Numbered from the stretch's first letter, positions 1 to 6,883 are shown. The stretch: DNA of 8,657 bases from an uncultured Lachnospiraceae bacterium (GCA_949957035.1 CATLIP010000101.1:1-8657); one strand, 5' to 3'. A program made the numbers and translations. The notes: generated by a model from the sequence alone, not told the origin.

Positions 1-1154
1 TTCTCCGTATGGGTGAGCTTGGTAATCAGAGGAACGTTGGAACTGTTTTTCAGCATAGTAAACAGTCGTCGGGCGTCTTTTCGGAAACCAAGGATGCGGG
101 CATACTGGCAGTATCCCTGCTGTTGATAAGTTAGCAGGTCCTCCTTTCGGATATTCAGCAGAATGTGGAACAGGCAGCGGCAGATGCGGCTTAGGGTCAT
201 ATCCCGGGTCTTTAGCTGGTCGCTGAACTGGTCGAAGGAAATAAAGTCGTTGGCGTTGTTAATGATGCGGTTTGCCAGTTCCTCGGTGATATCCAGGTAT
301 TCCGTCAGAGTGTCTCTGGTCTCGGTCAAGAGACGGTATTTTAAAAGCAGCGAGAAATCATTGGCATATACAGGGTAGCGGCTTCCATGTGTCTCCTCCA
401 GCATACGGATGCAGGAGGGCGGAACCTGACCTTCTAACCGGCTTAAGACCTCGGGCATGGAAGGTTCGTCGAACATGCCGTCCTTTTCAAGCATTACAGA
501 CTGACTGGCGTAGCTTAGAAGCCTGCGGATGGCGGATGCAGAGCTGTAGGAACCGGTAAGGCTTGTATCATGGTAGCCGGAAACCATACGTTTAATGGTG
601 TAGGATTTCATGGAACTGTGCCTTTGGTACAAGGCTTTGATGTACTCAATCCCCAAAATATTGTTAGGTTGTTCGAGTACCGCGTCCAGTGTGTCGTCCT
701 GCAGGTATTCCTTAAGCGCCGTCTGGCGGGCCAGCGGAAAGGAGCTGCCCCTTTTCAGGGCCTCTTTTAAGGCCTGTTTATATCCCTCAGGCTCATCGGC
801 AAGGATGTGTGCCGCTCTTGCGAGAAGCCCGTAATCGCCGCATTCGCTGCCGAAGCAGATGGAGTCTACACAGCCAAGCTGTTCAAACAAATCCACGGCT
901 CCTGCGGCGAAATATTCTGCGCTTCCCAGTGCGTAGCATACGGGCAGCTCCATCAGGATATCCACTCCGGCTTCCAGAGCAACTTCCGTACGCAGATGCT
1001 TTGGCATGATGGCGGGAGCGCCGCGCTGTACGTAGTTTCCGCTCATGACAACGATGACATAATCCGCGCCTGTAATCTCTTTTGCCTTCTCAATATGATA
1101 TAGATGTCCGTTGTGAAACGGGTTGTATTCTGTAATCAGTCCGACTATTTTCAT
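1..1154 (-). CDS. tmcAL: tRNA(Met) cytidine acetate ligase TmcAL (YlbM), 3' end cut by window edge
   Basis: This family uses acetate and ATP to acetylate the wobble cytidine (ac4C34) of elongator tRNA-Met in the cytoplasm; it is a nucleotidyltransferase-fold enzyme. Reading the minus strand from ATG at 1154 gives 384 open codons with no stop before the window edge. The protein opens with MKIVGLITEYNPFHNGH, whose H14-N-G-H17 is the HIGH-like nucleotide-binding motif. GNYVQRG follows at about 39-45, MELP near 70, FGSE at 101-104, PNNILGIEYIKAL from 163, and SASAIR near 205. All of these are family hallmarks. The start is fixed by the conserved N-terminus and by AAGGAG at 1161-1166, six bases upstream. 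YlbM proteins are usually about 400-430 residues, so perhaps 15-45 C-terminal residues are missing. It is transcribed away from mgtE. Family assignment is secure; the function follows from work on the Bacillus subtilis protein. Confidence 0.95.
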   Translation of the reverse strand, partial: MKIVGLITEYNPFHNGHLYHIEKAKEITGADYVIVVMSGNYVQRGAPAIMPKHLRTEVALEAGVDILMELPVCYALGSAEYFAAGAVDLFEQLGCVDSICFGSECGDYGLLARAAHILADEPEGYKQALKEALKRGSSFPLARQTALKEYLQDDTLDAVLEQPNNILGIEYIKALYQRHSSMKSYTIKRMVSGYHDTSLTGSYSSASAIRRLLSYASQSVMLEKDGMFDEPSMPEVLSRLEGQVPPSCIRMLEETHGSRYPVYANDFSLLLKYRLLTETRDTLTEYLDITEELANRIINNANDFISFDQFSDQLKTRDMTLSRICRCLFHILLNIRKEDLLTYQQQGYCQYARILGFRKDARRLFTMLKNSSNVPLITKLTHTE

Positions 1155-1185
1155 AAGAATCTCCTTGTATATCTTTCTGAAATTG

Positions 1186-1214
1186 ATTATACTATATTAA
1201 AATGTTGGGGTCAA
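1186..1214 (-). promoter_or_regulatory. sigma-A-type promoter for tmcAL
   Basis: On the minus strand, TTGACC (1214-1209) is followed by a 17-base spacer and TATAAT (1191-1186). This is a near-consensus housekeeping promoter. Transcription would begin near 1179, leaving a leader of about 25 bases that contains the AAGGAG ribosome site. The -35 box lies inside the inverted repeat at 1207-1230. Confidence 0.8.
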
Positions 1215-1230
1215 AAGGTATTTTGAACCC
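1207..1230. repeat. inverted repeat overlapping the tmcAL -35 box
   Basis: The arms GGGGTCAAAA (1207-1216) and TTTTGAACCC (1221-1230) are complementary except for one position and are separated by GGTA. The left arm contains the tmcAL -35 hexamer, so a protein bound here could block that promoter. No U-tract follows on either strand, so this is not an intrinsic terminator. A role as operator is inference. Confidence 0.5.
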
Positions 1231-1251
1231 TTAATGCCGCGGATTGCTCTG

Positions 1252-1271
1252 CATGTTTTTGCAAATACATG
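1252..1271. repeat. 20-bp near-perfect palindrome in the tmcAL-mgtE gap
   Basis: CATGTTTTTGCAAATACATG is identical to its own reverse complement at 18 of 20 positions; the only break is one symmetric pair (bases 6 and 15). It has no loop, which fits a site for a dimeric DNA-binding protein better than an RNA hairpin. It lies about 60 bases upstream of mgtE. A related half-site, CATTTGC, occurs at 1294-1300. The binding protein is unknown. Confidence 0.5.
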
Positions 1272-1329
1272 TTGAAATAGGGCGGATATCATACATTTGC
1301 GGGGATGATATGTCAGGAAGGAGGGATAC

Positions 1330-2706
1330 ATGATGAGTGAAGAATGGGGAGAAGAGCAGAAGAAAGAATTGACGGAAGAACGGATTCTTAAGATGTTGGA
1401 GGAACGTCAGTACAAAGAGCTGAAAGAAGAACTAGAGAACAATATGTATCCGGTTGACCTGGCGGATATACTGGAAGGGTTTGAGCAGAAGCAGATGGTA
1501 ATCGTATTCCGGCTTCTGGCAAAAGAAGAGGCGGCAGAGACATTTACCTATATGAACAGTGATTTACGAGAGCTTCTCATCAACTCACTGACAGACTCCG
1601 AGCTTGAGGAGGTCATGGAGGAGATGTATCTGGACGACACCGTAGATGTGCTGGAGGAAATGCCGGCGAATGTGGTGGACCGTCTTCTGATGGCTACGGA
1701 TGAGGAGAAGCGTAAGCAGATTAATGTTCTGTTACAATATCCCGATGACAGCGCCGGAAGTGTGATGAATGTAGATTACATTGCGCTTCGCAAGGAGATG
1801 ACGGTTGCTGAGGCCATTCTTAGGATTCGGCAGGTAGGCCTGAATCGCGAGACCATTTATACCTGCTACGTAACAGAGAAAAAGAAGCTCATCGGACAGG
1901 TGGATGTAAAGGAGCTTTTGACTACCAGTGAGTCCAAATTAATCGAAGAAATCATGGAGACGAATATGCTTTATGCCCGCACTACGGATGATCAAGAGGA
2001 TGTCGCGTGGACCATTACCAAGTATGGACTTATTGCGCTGCCCATTGTGGACCATGAGATGTGCATGGTGGGAATTGTTACGGTTGATGATGCCATGCTG
2101 GTTCTGCAGGAGGAGACCACAGAGGATATCAGTATCATGGCAGGTGTCCATCCCAGCGAAGAGTCTTATTTTGGAACGACGGTAATGGAGCATGTGAAAA
2201 GCCGTATTCCCTGGCTTATGTTCCTGATGCTTTCAGCCACAGTGACACAGATGATTATGAACAGCTATGAGAGCGCGCTTGCCGTAATGCCTCAGCTTGC
2301 GGGCTTCATCCCGATGCTGACAGGGACGGGAGGCAACTGTGGCTCCCAGAGTTCCACCCTGGTCATCCGGGGGCTTGCTGTGGAGGAGATTGAGTTTGCC
2401 GATATTTTGAAGGTTATCTGGAAAGAGGTACGCATTGCCGTCTGTATCAGCGCGGTTCTCTCTGTGGTGAATGGTATTCGTATCATGCTGATGGGACAGG
2501 GAGATGCTATGATGGCGTTTACAATCGGGGTTACGATGGCGTGTACGATTATTATCGCCAAGGTGGTAGGGTGTACCTTACCGCTGGTAGCGGAGAAGGT
2601 AGGACTTGACCCGGCAATTATGGCCACGCCCTTAATATCCACGCTGGTGGACATCAGCACCATTAGTGTGTATTTTGCCATTGTAAGCGCAGTGTTTGCA
2701 TTATAA
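1330..2706 (+). CDS. mgtE: magnesium transporter MgtE
   Basis: MgtE is a homodimeric inner-membrane Mg2+ channel gated by its own cytoplasmic domains. The 458 residues match the usual length of about 450. In order: an acidic helical MgtE_N domain (about 20-130), the linker YPDDSAGSVM (137-146), a CBS pair (about 145-265), a plug-helix region (about 270-290), and five membrane segments (roughly 293-313, 316-337, 367-389, 394-420, 428-458). The family signature reads GTGGNCGSQSSTLVIRGLA (332-350), and the last helix carries D441, which by alignment matches the pore aspartate of Thermus MgtE (D432). AAGGAGG at 1318-1324 lies 5 bases from ATG 1330 and 8 from ATG 1333, so the true start may be the second methionine. 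No M-box riboswitch was recognised upstream; Mg2+ sensing by the protein itself may suffice. It is separated from pta by 115 bases holding a new promoter. Confidence 0.95.
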   Translation: MMSEEWGEEQKKELTEERILKMLEERQYKELKEELENNMYPVDLADILEGFEQKQMVIVFRLLAKEEAAETFTYMNSDLRELLINSLTDSELEEVMEEMYLDDTVDVLEEMPANVVDRLLMATDEEKRKQINVLLQYPDDSAGSVMNVDYIALRKEMTVAEAILRIRQVGLNRETIYTCYVTEKKKLIGQVDVKELLTTSESKLIEEIMETNMLYARTTDDQEDVAWTITKYGLIALPIVDHEMCMVGIVTVDDAMLVLQEETTEDISIMAGVHPSEESYFGTTVMEHVKSRIPWLMFLMLSATVTQMIMNSYESALAVMPQLAGFIPMLTGTGGNCGSQSSTLVIRGLAVEEIEFADILKVIWKEVRIAVCISAVLSVVNGIRIMLMGQGDAMMAFTIGVTMACTIIIAKVVGCTLPLVAEKVGLDPAIMATPLISTLVDISTISVYFAIVSAVFAL

Positions 2707-2755
2707 ATATTGTAACAATGTACGAAAAAATACACATAAGATTGAGGAAGAGCTC

Positions 2756-2784
2756 TTGTCCGTAAGGATTCTTTGTATTATAAT
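2756..2784 (+). promoter_or_regulatory. sigma-A-type promoter for pta-ackA
   Basis: TTGTCC (2756-2761), a 17-base spacer and a perfect TATAAT (2779-2784) lie just upstream of pta. Transcription would begin near 2791, giving a leader of about 30 bases with AAGGAG at 2807-2812. No terminator hairpin is visible between mgtE and this promoter, so some read-through from mgtE is possible. Confidence 0.8.
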
Positions 2785-2821
2785 AAAAATATTGATAATA
2801 TATGGAAAGGAGTCTATAATC

Positions 2822-3823
2822 ATGGGATTTATAGATGAAATCAAGGCAAAAGCCAAGACAAACAAGAAGACGATTGTGCTGCCTGAGACTGAGGATATCA
2901 GAACATACGAGGCGGCCGAGGCCGTACTTAAGGAAGGGACTGCGAATCTGGTTCTGGTGGGAAGCAAAGAAGAGATTGACAAGAACAAAGGTTCATTTGA
3001 CATTAGCGGCGCTACGATTGTTGATCCGGTTACCAATGAGAAGACGGATGCCTATATTGCGAAGCTTGTGGAGTTAAGGCAGAAGAAGGGAATGACACAG
3101 GAGCAGGCAAGAGAACTTTTGCTGACAAACTATCTCTATTACGGTGTAATGATGGTGAAGATGAAGGATGCGGACGGCATGGTAAGCGGCGCGTGCCATT
3201 CAACAGCCGATACCTTAAGGCCATGTCTGCAGATATTGAAGACGAAGCCGGGAACCAAGCTGGTTTCAGCCTTCTTCGTGATGGTAGTGCCGGATTGTGA
3301 CATGGGCGCCGACGGAACATTCATTTTCGCGGATTCCGGTCTTGAGCAGAATCCGGATCCGGAGAAGCTGGCGGCAATCGCACTGTCTTCCGCAGAGTCC
3401 TTCCGCACCCTGACCGGAAAAGAGCCGGTTGTAGCAATGCTTTCACATTCCACCAAGGGAAGCGCGAAGCATGCAGATGTGGACAAGGTGTTAGAGGCTA
3501 CACGCATTGCCAAGGAGAATGCGCCGGAAGGTCTGCTGCTTGACGGCGAGTTCCAGTTAGACGCGGCAATCGTGCCGGAGATTGGCGCATCCAAGGCGCC
3601 GGGAAGTCCGGTAGCCGGAAAAGCCAATGTGTTGGTATTCCCAGACTTAGACGCAGGCAATATCGGATATAAGCTGGTGCAGAGACTTGCGAAGGCAGAG
3701 GCCTACGGACCTCTTACACAGGGAATTGCAGCGCCGGTGAATGATTTGTCAAGGGGATGCAGCGCACAGGATATCGAGGGCGTTGTAGCAATCACAGCCG
3801 TACAGTGCATGGCAGAAGACTAA
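2822..3823 (+). CDS. pta: phosphate acetyltransferase
   Basis: Pta (EC 2.3.1.8) converts acetyl-CoA and phosphate to acetyl phosphate and CoA in the cytoplasm, the first step of acetate formation. The product is 333 residues, the short single-domain form typical of Firmicutes, without the N-terminal extension of the enterobacterial enzyme. Visible family motifs are [11 protein letters not shown] at the N-terminus, TIVLPETED (17-25), [17 protein letters not shown] (118-134), [16 protein letters not shown] (169-184), [10 protein letters not shown] (206-215), [20 protein letters not shown] (260-279) and [14 protein letters not shown] (305-318), which includes active-site residues such as R311. 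The start at 2822 is chosen because AAGGAG (2807-2812) lies nine bases upstream and the conserved N-terminus begins here. The same frame stays open back to 2696, but that upstream part spans the promoter. ackA follows after 100 bases with no terminator, so the two are probably co-transcribed. Confidence 0.97.
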   Translation: MGFIDEIKAKAKTNKKTIVLPETEDIRTYEAAEAVLKEGTANLVLVGSKEEIDKNKGSFDISGATIVDPVTNEKTDAYIAKLVELRQKKGMTQEQARELLLTNYLYYGVMMVKMKDADGMVSGACHSTADTLRPCLQILKTKPGTKLVSAFFVMVVPDCDMGADGTFIFADSGLEQNPDPEKLAAIALSSAESFRTLTGKEPVVAMLSHSTKGSAKHADVDKVLEATRIAKENAPEGLLLDGEFQLDAAIVPEIGASKAPGSPVAGKANVLVFPDLDAGNIGYKLVQRLAKAEAYGPLTQGIAAPVNDLSRGCSAQDIEGVVAITAVQCMAED

Positions 3824-3856
3824 TTTATACTGTTTGCAAAGCGGTAAGAGAAGCAG

Positions 3857-3882
3857 ATGGCAGACGGATAACATCTTGCCAT
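3857..3882 (+). repeat. small hairpin-forming repeat in the pta-ackA gap
   Basis: ATGGCA (3857-3862) and TGCCAT (3877-3882) can pair across 14 bases. An overlapping alternative, AGATG (3855-3859) with CATCT (3872-3876), would exclude the first. No U-tract follows, so it is not an intrinsic terminator. It could affect RNA processing or differential expression between pta and ackA, but the arms are short enough to be chance. Confidence 0.25.
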
Positions 3883-3923
3883 TTAAGCGAAATCAAAAAA
3901 TGAAACAAGAGAGGGTAAAACAA

Positions 3924-5114
3924 ATGAATGTATTAGTTATTAACTGTGGAAGTTCTTCATTAAAATTTCAGCTAATCAATTCTGAGTCGGAAAAGGTTCT
4001 TGCAAAGGGACTCTGCGAGAGAATCGGAATTGACGGAAGCCTTACTTACCAGCCGGAAGGCGGAGAGAAGGTAAAATCTGATAAGGCTATGCCTACGCAT
4101 ACAGAGGCAATTCAGTTCGTAATCGATGCTTTGACGGATGCGCAGACAGGCGTTGTGAAGAGCTTAAGCGAGATTGGAGCAGTGGGACATCGTGTGGTAC
4201 ATGGAGGAGAGAAGTTTGCTAGTTCTGTAGTAATCACAGACGAGGTAAAGCAGGCAATCGAAGACTGTAATGACCTTGCGCCTCTCCACAATCCGGCGAA
4301 CCTGATTGGCATCAATGCGTGCCAGAAATTAATGCCGGGAACGCCGATGGTAGCTGTGTTTGATACTGCTTTCCATCAGACCATGCCTGAGAAGGCATAT
4401 ATGTATGGGCTTCCTTATGAGTACTATGACAAGTACAAAGTAAGAAGATACGGCTTCCATGGTACAAGTCACAGCTTCGTTTCTAAGAGGGCTGCAGAGC
4501 TGGCAGAGAAGCCCTATGACCAGGTAAAGACCATTGTGTGCCATCTCGGAAACGGTGCAAGTATCTGTGCAGTAGAGAACGGCAAGTCTGTGGATACATC
4601 TATGGGACTGACGCCTTTGGAGGGACTTGTGATGGGAACTCGCTCAGGAGATATCGACCCGGCGATTCTTGAGTTTATTTCCAAGAAGGAAGGGCTGGAT
4701 ATTGCAGGACTGATGAATATGCTGAATAAGAAGTCCGGTGTGTTTGGACTTTCTAACAACTTGTCCAGCGATTTCCGCGATTTAGAGGAAGGCGCTAATT
4801 CTGGTAATAATGAGGCAAGGATTGCTTTGGAGGTGTTTGCATACCGTGTCGCAAAATACGTAGGAAGCTACGTGGCGGCCATGAACGGCGTGGATGTTAT
4901 CGCATTTACGGCAGGTATTGGAGAAAATTCCGGAACCGTACGTTCTTCTGTACTTAAGTATCTTGGATATCTGGGAATCAGCGTGGACGAAGAGGCGAAC
5001 AAGAAGCGCGGAGAAGAGATTGCAATCTCTACAGCCGATTCTAAGGTGAAGGTTATGGTAATCCCCACCAACGAGGAATTGGCAATCGCACGCGAAACCG
5101 TTGCGTTAGTATAA
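3924..5114 (+). CDS. ackA: acetate kinase
   Basis: AckA (EC 2.7.2.1) transfers phosphate from acetyl phosphate to ADP, giving acetate and ATP; with Pta it is the main ATP-yielding acetate branch of fermentation. The 396-residue product is full length. The opening [17 protein letters not shown] carries N7. Other residues matching the known active site of the Methanosarcina enzyme are R90 (GHRVVHGG), H122 (LAPLHNP), D147 (AVFDTAFH), H179 ([11 protein letters not shown]), R240 ([10 protein letters not shown]) and E384 ([11 protein letters not shown]). The ATPase-type segment FTAGIGENS lies at 328-336. The start is set by the invariant N-terminus and the weak purine-rich site GAGAGGG (3909-3915), eight bases upstream. 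An in-frame ATG at 3900 is less likely. No separate promoter was found in the gap after pta, and no terminator follows the gene. Confidence 0.97.
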   Translation: MNVLVINCGSSSLKFQLINSESEKVLAKGLCERIGIDGSLTYQPEGGEKVKSDKAMPTHTEAIQFVIDALTDAQTGVVKSLSEIGAVGHRVVHGGEKFASSVVITDEVKQAIEDCNDLAPLHNPANLIGINACQKLMPGTPMVAVFDTAFHQTMPEKAYMYGLPYEYYDKYKVRRYGFHGTSHSFVSKRAAELAEKPYDQVKTIVCHLGNGASICAVENGKSVDTSMGLTPLEGLVMGTRSGDIDPAILEFISKKEGLDIAGLMNMLNKKSGVFGLSNNLSSDFRDLEEGANSGNNEARIALEVFAYRVAKYVGSYVAAMNGVDVIAFTAGIGENSGTVRSSVLKYLGYLGISVDEEANKKRGEEIAISTADSKVKVMVIPTNEELAIARETVALV

Positions 5115-5131
5115 AGTTTAGAAGATAGGTG

Positions 5132-5159
5132 TTGACAAATTCATTTTACGTGATATAAT
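5132..5159 (+). promoter_or_regulatory. consensus extended -10 promoter for ylbN-rpmF
   Basis: A perfect TTGACA (5132-5137) is followed by 16 bases and a perfect TATAAT (5154-5159). The TG at 5151-5152 makes it an extended -10 as well. Transcription should begin near 5166. This is the strongest promoter in the window and fits high expression of a ribosomal protein operon. Confidence 0.88.
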
Positions 5160-5174
5160 AGTCTAGGTGTGAAT

Positions 5175-5179
5175 AGGAG
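5175..5179 (+). promoter_or_regulatory. ribosome binding site that fixes the DUF177 start
   Basis: AGGAG lies seven bases before ATG 5187. It rules against the in-frame GTG at 5169, which sits upstream of this site and only a few bases from the predicted transcription start. Confidence 0.7.
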
Positions 5180-5186
5180 TTTAGTG

Positions 5187-5714
5187 ATGATATTAGACCT
5201 ATCCAGCGTTCTGTCGGAACAGCATAATACAATAGAACAGTCAGTTCCCGTAGAGATGGATGTATTTCGATGTGAGTCGGGAAGTTTTGAGCTTGTGAAG
5301 AAGTCTTTACTGTCGCTTTGCATTGCCTATGCGGGGGACAAGACCTTAGAGATTTCGGGCAAGGGAGAAGTAAGGGCTGTGATTCCGTGCGACCGGTGTC
5401 TTGCGGATGTGGAGGTTAAGATTCCCCTTTCATTCAGCAGGAAGGTAAGTGTGGATACGGAGGCTGCTGTGGCGGCAGATGATTTAGACGAATCAAATTA
5501 TATTGACGGATATAACTTTGACGTAGAACAGTTGATCTACAACGAGTTATTAGCAGGGTGGCCGACGAAAATTCTGTGTAGCGAAGACTGTAAGGGGATT
5601 TGCAGCGTATGCGGTCAGAACTTGAATGAAGGGACTTGTGACTGTGAAGACACAGGTCTTGACCCTAGAATGTCAGTTATCCGTGATGTGTTTAAGAATT
5701 TTAAGGAGGTGTAA
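5187..5714 (+). CDS. ylbN: DUF177 (YceD/YlbN) cysteine-rich protein
   Basis: The product is 175 residues and belongs to the DUF177 family (E. coli YceD, B. subtilis YlbN). Its biochemical role is unresolved; plant members are linked to 23S rRNA accumulation, which suits the constant neighbour rpmF. An N-terminal beta-rich part leads to IPCDRCLADVEV (C68, C71). The C-terminal part reads CSEDCKGICSVCGQNLNEG (131-149), followed by CDC (151-153), giving eight cysteines in these clusters and a likely metal site. ATG 5187 is chosen over GTG 5169 because of the AGGAG at 5175-5179 and the promoter position. The stop codon lies beside the AAGGAGGT (5703-5710) that serves rpmF, with only three bases between the two genes, so the pair is probably translationally coupled. 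Confidence 0.9.
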   Translation: MILDLSSVLSEQHNTIEQSVPVEMDVFRCESGSFELVKKSLLSLCIAYAGDKTLEISGKGEVRAVIPCDRCLADVEVKIPLSFSRKVSVDTEAAVAADDLDESNYIDGYNFDVEQLIYNELLAGWPTKILCSEDCKGICSVCGQNLNEGTCDCEDTGLDPRMSVIRDVFKNFKEV

Positions 5715-5717
5715 CCT

Positions 5718-5897
5718 ATGTCAATTTGTCCAAAGAATAAGTCTTCTAAGGGAAGAAGAGACAAAAGAAGAGCAAACTGGAAGATGAGCGCACCGAATCT
5801 CGTTAAGTGCAGCAGATGCGGCGAGTTAATGATGCCTCATAGAGTTTGTAAGGCTTGTGGATCATATAATAAAAAAGAAATCATTCCACAGGACTAA
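5718..5897 (+). CDS. rpmF: 50S ribosomal protein bL32
   Basis: This short gene encodes 59 residues: MSICPKNKSSKGRRDKRR at the start, then AN-W, and a zinc ribbon with C31-S-R-C34 and C44-K-A-C47, ending IIPQD. The basic N-terminal tail and the four-cysteine ribbon are typical of the zinc-binding (C+) form of bL32, a protein of the large ribosomal subunit. The ribosome site AAGGAGGT (5703-5710) is strong and lies inside the end of the DUF177 gene. A terminator follows within 25 bases, so the operon is just ylbN-rpmF here, without plsX attached. Identification is secure. Confidence 0.97.
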   Translation: MSICPKNKSSKGRRDKRRANWKMSAPNLVKCSRCGELMMPHRVCKACGSYNKKEIIPQD

Positions 5898-5920
5898 TTT
5901 GCATCATATGCGTAAAGAGA

Positions 5921-5950
5921 GGGGTTCCCGATTATTCGGGGCCCCTTTTT
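5921..5950 (+). terminator. intrinsic terminator after rpmF
   Basis: GGGGTTCCCGA (5921-5931) pairs with TCGGGGCCCC (5936-5945) around a four-base loop, with one G-U pair and one bulged U, followed directly by TTTTT (5946-5950). The GC-rich stem and U-tract are a classic Rho-independent terminator for the ylbN-rpmF transcript. Confidence 0.9.
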
Positions 5951-5959
5951 GAATGTGGA

Positions 5960-5999
5960 AGGAGAATTTTACAGATGTGGCTTTTGTGTCAATTCTCCT
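5960..5999 (+). repeat. 9-bp perfect inverted repeat upstream of the response regulator
   Basis: AGGAGAATT (5960-5968) and AATTCTCCT (5991-5999) are exact reverse complements, separated by 22 bases that also contain ACA/TGT (5971-5973 with 5987-5989). It lies between the rpmF terminator and the candidate promoter of the response regulator. It could be a binding site for a regulator. If transcribed by read-through it would form a hairpin. No U-tract follows. Confidence 0.45.
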
Positions 6000-6049
6000 G
6001 AGAAATCTGATAAATCTCCCGTATTGTTCTATGAGAAAAAGAAAAATTA

Positions 6050-6055
6050 TATAAT
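6050..6055 (+). promoter_or_regulatory. candidate -10 box for the response regulator gene
   Basis: TATAAT lies 37 bases before the ATG at 6092, in an AT-rich stretch. No good -35 is present: TTCTAT (6027-6032) is at 17 bases and TTGTTC (6024-6029) at 20. A weak core promoter of this kind would suit activator control, but that is inference. Confidence 0.45.
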
Positions 6056-6091
6056 TAATAAGATTGCGCTAAACGAAGGAGGAGGTATTGC

Positions 6092-6802
6092 ATGTTCCAC
6101 ATTGCAATTTGTGACGATGTACAAAAGGACAGAGAGTCATTGTGTCTTGTACTGAAAGAGGAACTGGAAGCTTTTAATGCAGATGCCAGGTTTATAAAAT
6201 TCGGAAGCGGTAATGCTTTGCTGGATGCTTGGGAAAAGAAGAAAACAGATATTCATCTGATCTTTCTGGATATTTATATGAAAGGGTTGGACGGCATAGA
6301 GACGGCGCGCCGTCTTCGGACTGCCGGCTACAGAGCAGAGATTATTTTTCTAACGATGACCCAGGACTTCGCAATAGAAGGATATGAAGTGGATGCGGCA
6401 GGCTATCTGTTGAAGCCTTTGGAGAAAAAGAAGCTGCGTCAATTATTACAAAGGCTGTTTAAGCGGGAAGACCCGGTTATGCTCACCTTGCGTCAGGGGA
6501 GTAAAGTGTATTCATTTGCACCGTCTGAGATTGTGTATATTGAAAGCAACCGAAACCGCCTGACCATCCACACAGTAAAAGAAACAATTTATTATTATGG
6601 ACGGTTGGATGAGCTGGAAGAAAAGCTGACGGAAAAATCATTCTTGCGCTGTCACCAAAGTTATCTTGTGAATATGGACCGGGTCTATTCGGCGAAGGAT
6701 GTATTCCATATGGAAACAGGAGATATCGTTCCTATACGGGTCCGGGAGCGGCGTGCTATCAGGGAAACGTATTTCCGGTATATGACGGAGAAGAATTTAT
6801 GA
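6092..6802 (+). CDS. LytTR-family response regulator
   Basis: The 236-residue product has a receiver domain (about 2-122) and a LytTR DNA-binding domain (about 130-232), the AlgR/AgrA/LytR layout. Receiver residues present are the acidic pair D8-D9, phospho-acceptor D60 in IFLDIYMKGLDG, T88 in IIFLTMTQ, and K108 in GYLLKPL. The LytTR part shows IVYIESNRNRLTIH (147-160) and FLRCHQSYLVNMDRV (184-198), the family's conserved segments. Such proteins are activated by phosphorylation and bind paired direct repeats in promoters. The start at 6092 follows AGGAGG (6080-6085) by six bases. The sensor kinase gene begins 97 bases downstream on the same strand and is the likely partner. LytTR regulators more often pair with AgrC/LytS-type kinases, so the partnership is inferred from position only. 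Target genes are not visible. Confidence 0.93.
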   Translation: MFHIAICDDVQKDRESLCLVLKEELEAFNADARFIKFGSGNALLDAWEKKKTDIHLIFLDIYMKGLDGIETARRLRTAGYRAEIIFLTMTQDFAIEGYEVDAAGYLLKPLEKKKLRQLLQRLFKREDPVMLTLRQGSKVYSFAPSEIVYIESNRNRLTIHTVKETIYYYGRLDELEEKLTEKSFLRCHQSYLVNMDRVYSAKDVFHMETGDIVPIRVRERRAIRETYFRYMTEKNL

Positions 6803-6816
6803 AGCGGACGAATGGG

Positions 6817-6845
6817 TTGATTTTATTTGGAAAGACAGGTATACT
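6817..6845 (+). promoter_or_regulatory. possible separate promoter for the histidine kinase
   Basis: TTGATT (6817-6822), a 17-base spacer and TATACT (6840-6845) lie between the two signalling genes. The match to consensus is moderate (4/6 and 5/6). If active, the kinase could be made independently of the response regulator. No terminator is seen in the gap, so co-transcription is equally possible. Confidence 0.4.
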
Positions 6846-6883
6846 GGGTTTAAATAAAGATAGATAGGCAACGGGGAAAAGAA

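Noticed and set aside
163..1103. Several plus-strand open frames of 66-98 codons
   Set aside because: They lie wholly antisense to tmcAL, whose protein carries clear family motifs; no ribosome sites and no recognisable products.
1155..1329. M-box magnesium riboswitch upstream of mgtE
   Set aside because: I could not recognise its conserved elements or a downstream terminator/antiterminator; the gap is short and shared with the tmcAL promoter.
2292..2735. 147-codon minus-strand frame over the end of mgtE
   Set aside because: Antisense to a certain gene, with no family resemblance; explained by codon bias of the real gene.
2707..2755. Terminator after mgtE
   Set aside because: Only a 5-bp ATTGT/ACAAT symmetry is present, with no GC-rich stem or U-tract.
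2696..2821. Longer pta start at ATG 2696
   Set aside because: The extension overlaps the end of mgtE and spans the pta promoter; family proteins begin at the MGFIDEI-like N-terminus encoded from 2822.
3139..3660. 173-codon minus-strand frame within pta
   Set aside because: Antisense shadow of pta with low-complexity S/A/P-rich product; no ribosome site was noted.
5951..6091. LytTR direct-repeat operator for autoregulation
   Set aside because: No pair of repeats matching the family consensus with proper spacing was found in this gap or in 6803-6899.
5949..6155. 68-codon plus-strand frame after the rpmF terminator
   Set aside because: Begins right at the terminator U-tract, overlaps the start of the response regulator in another frame, and has no family features.
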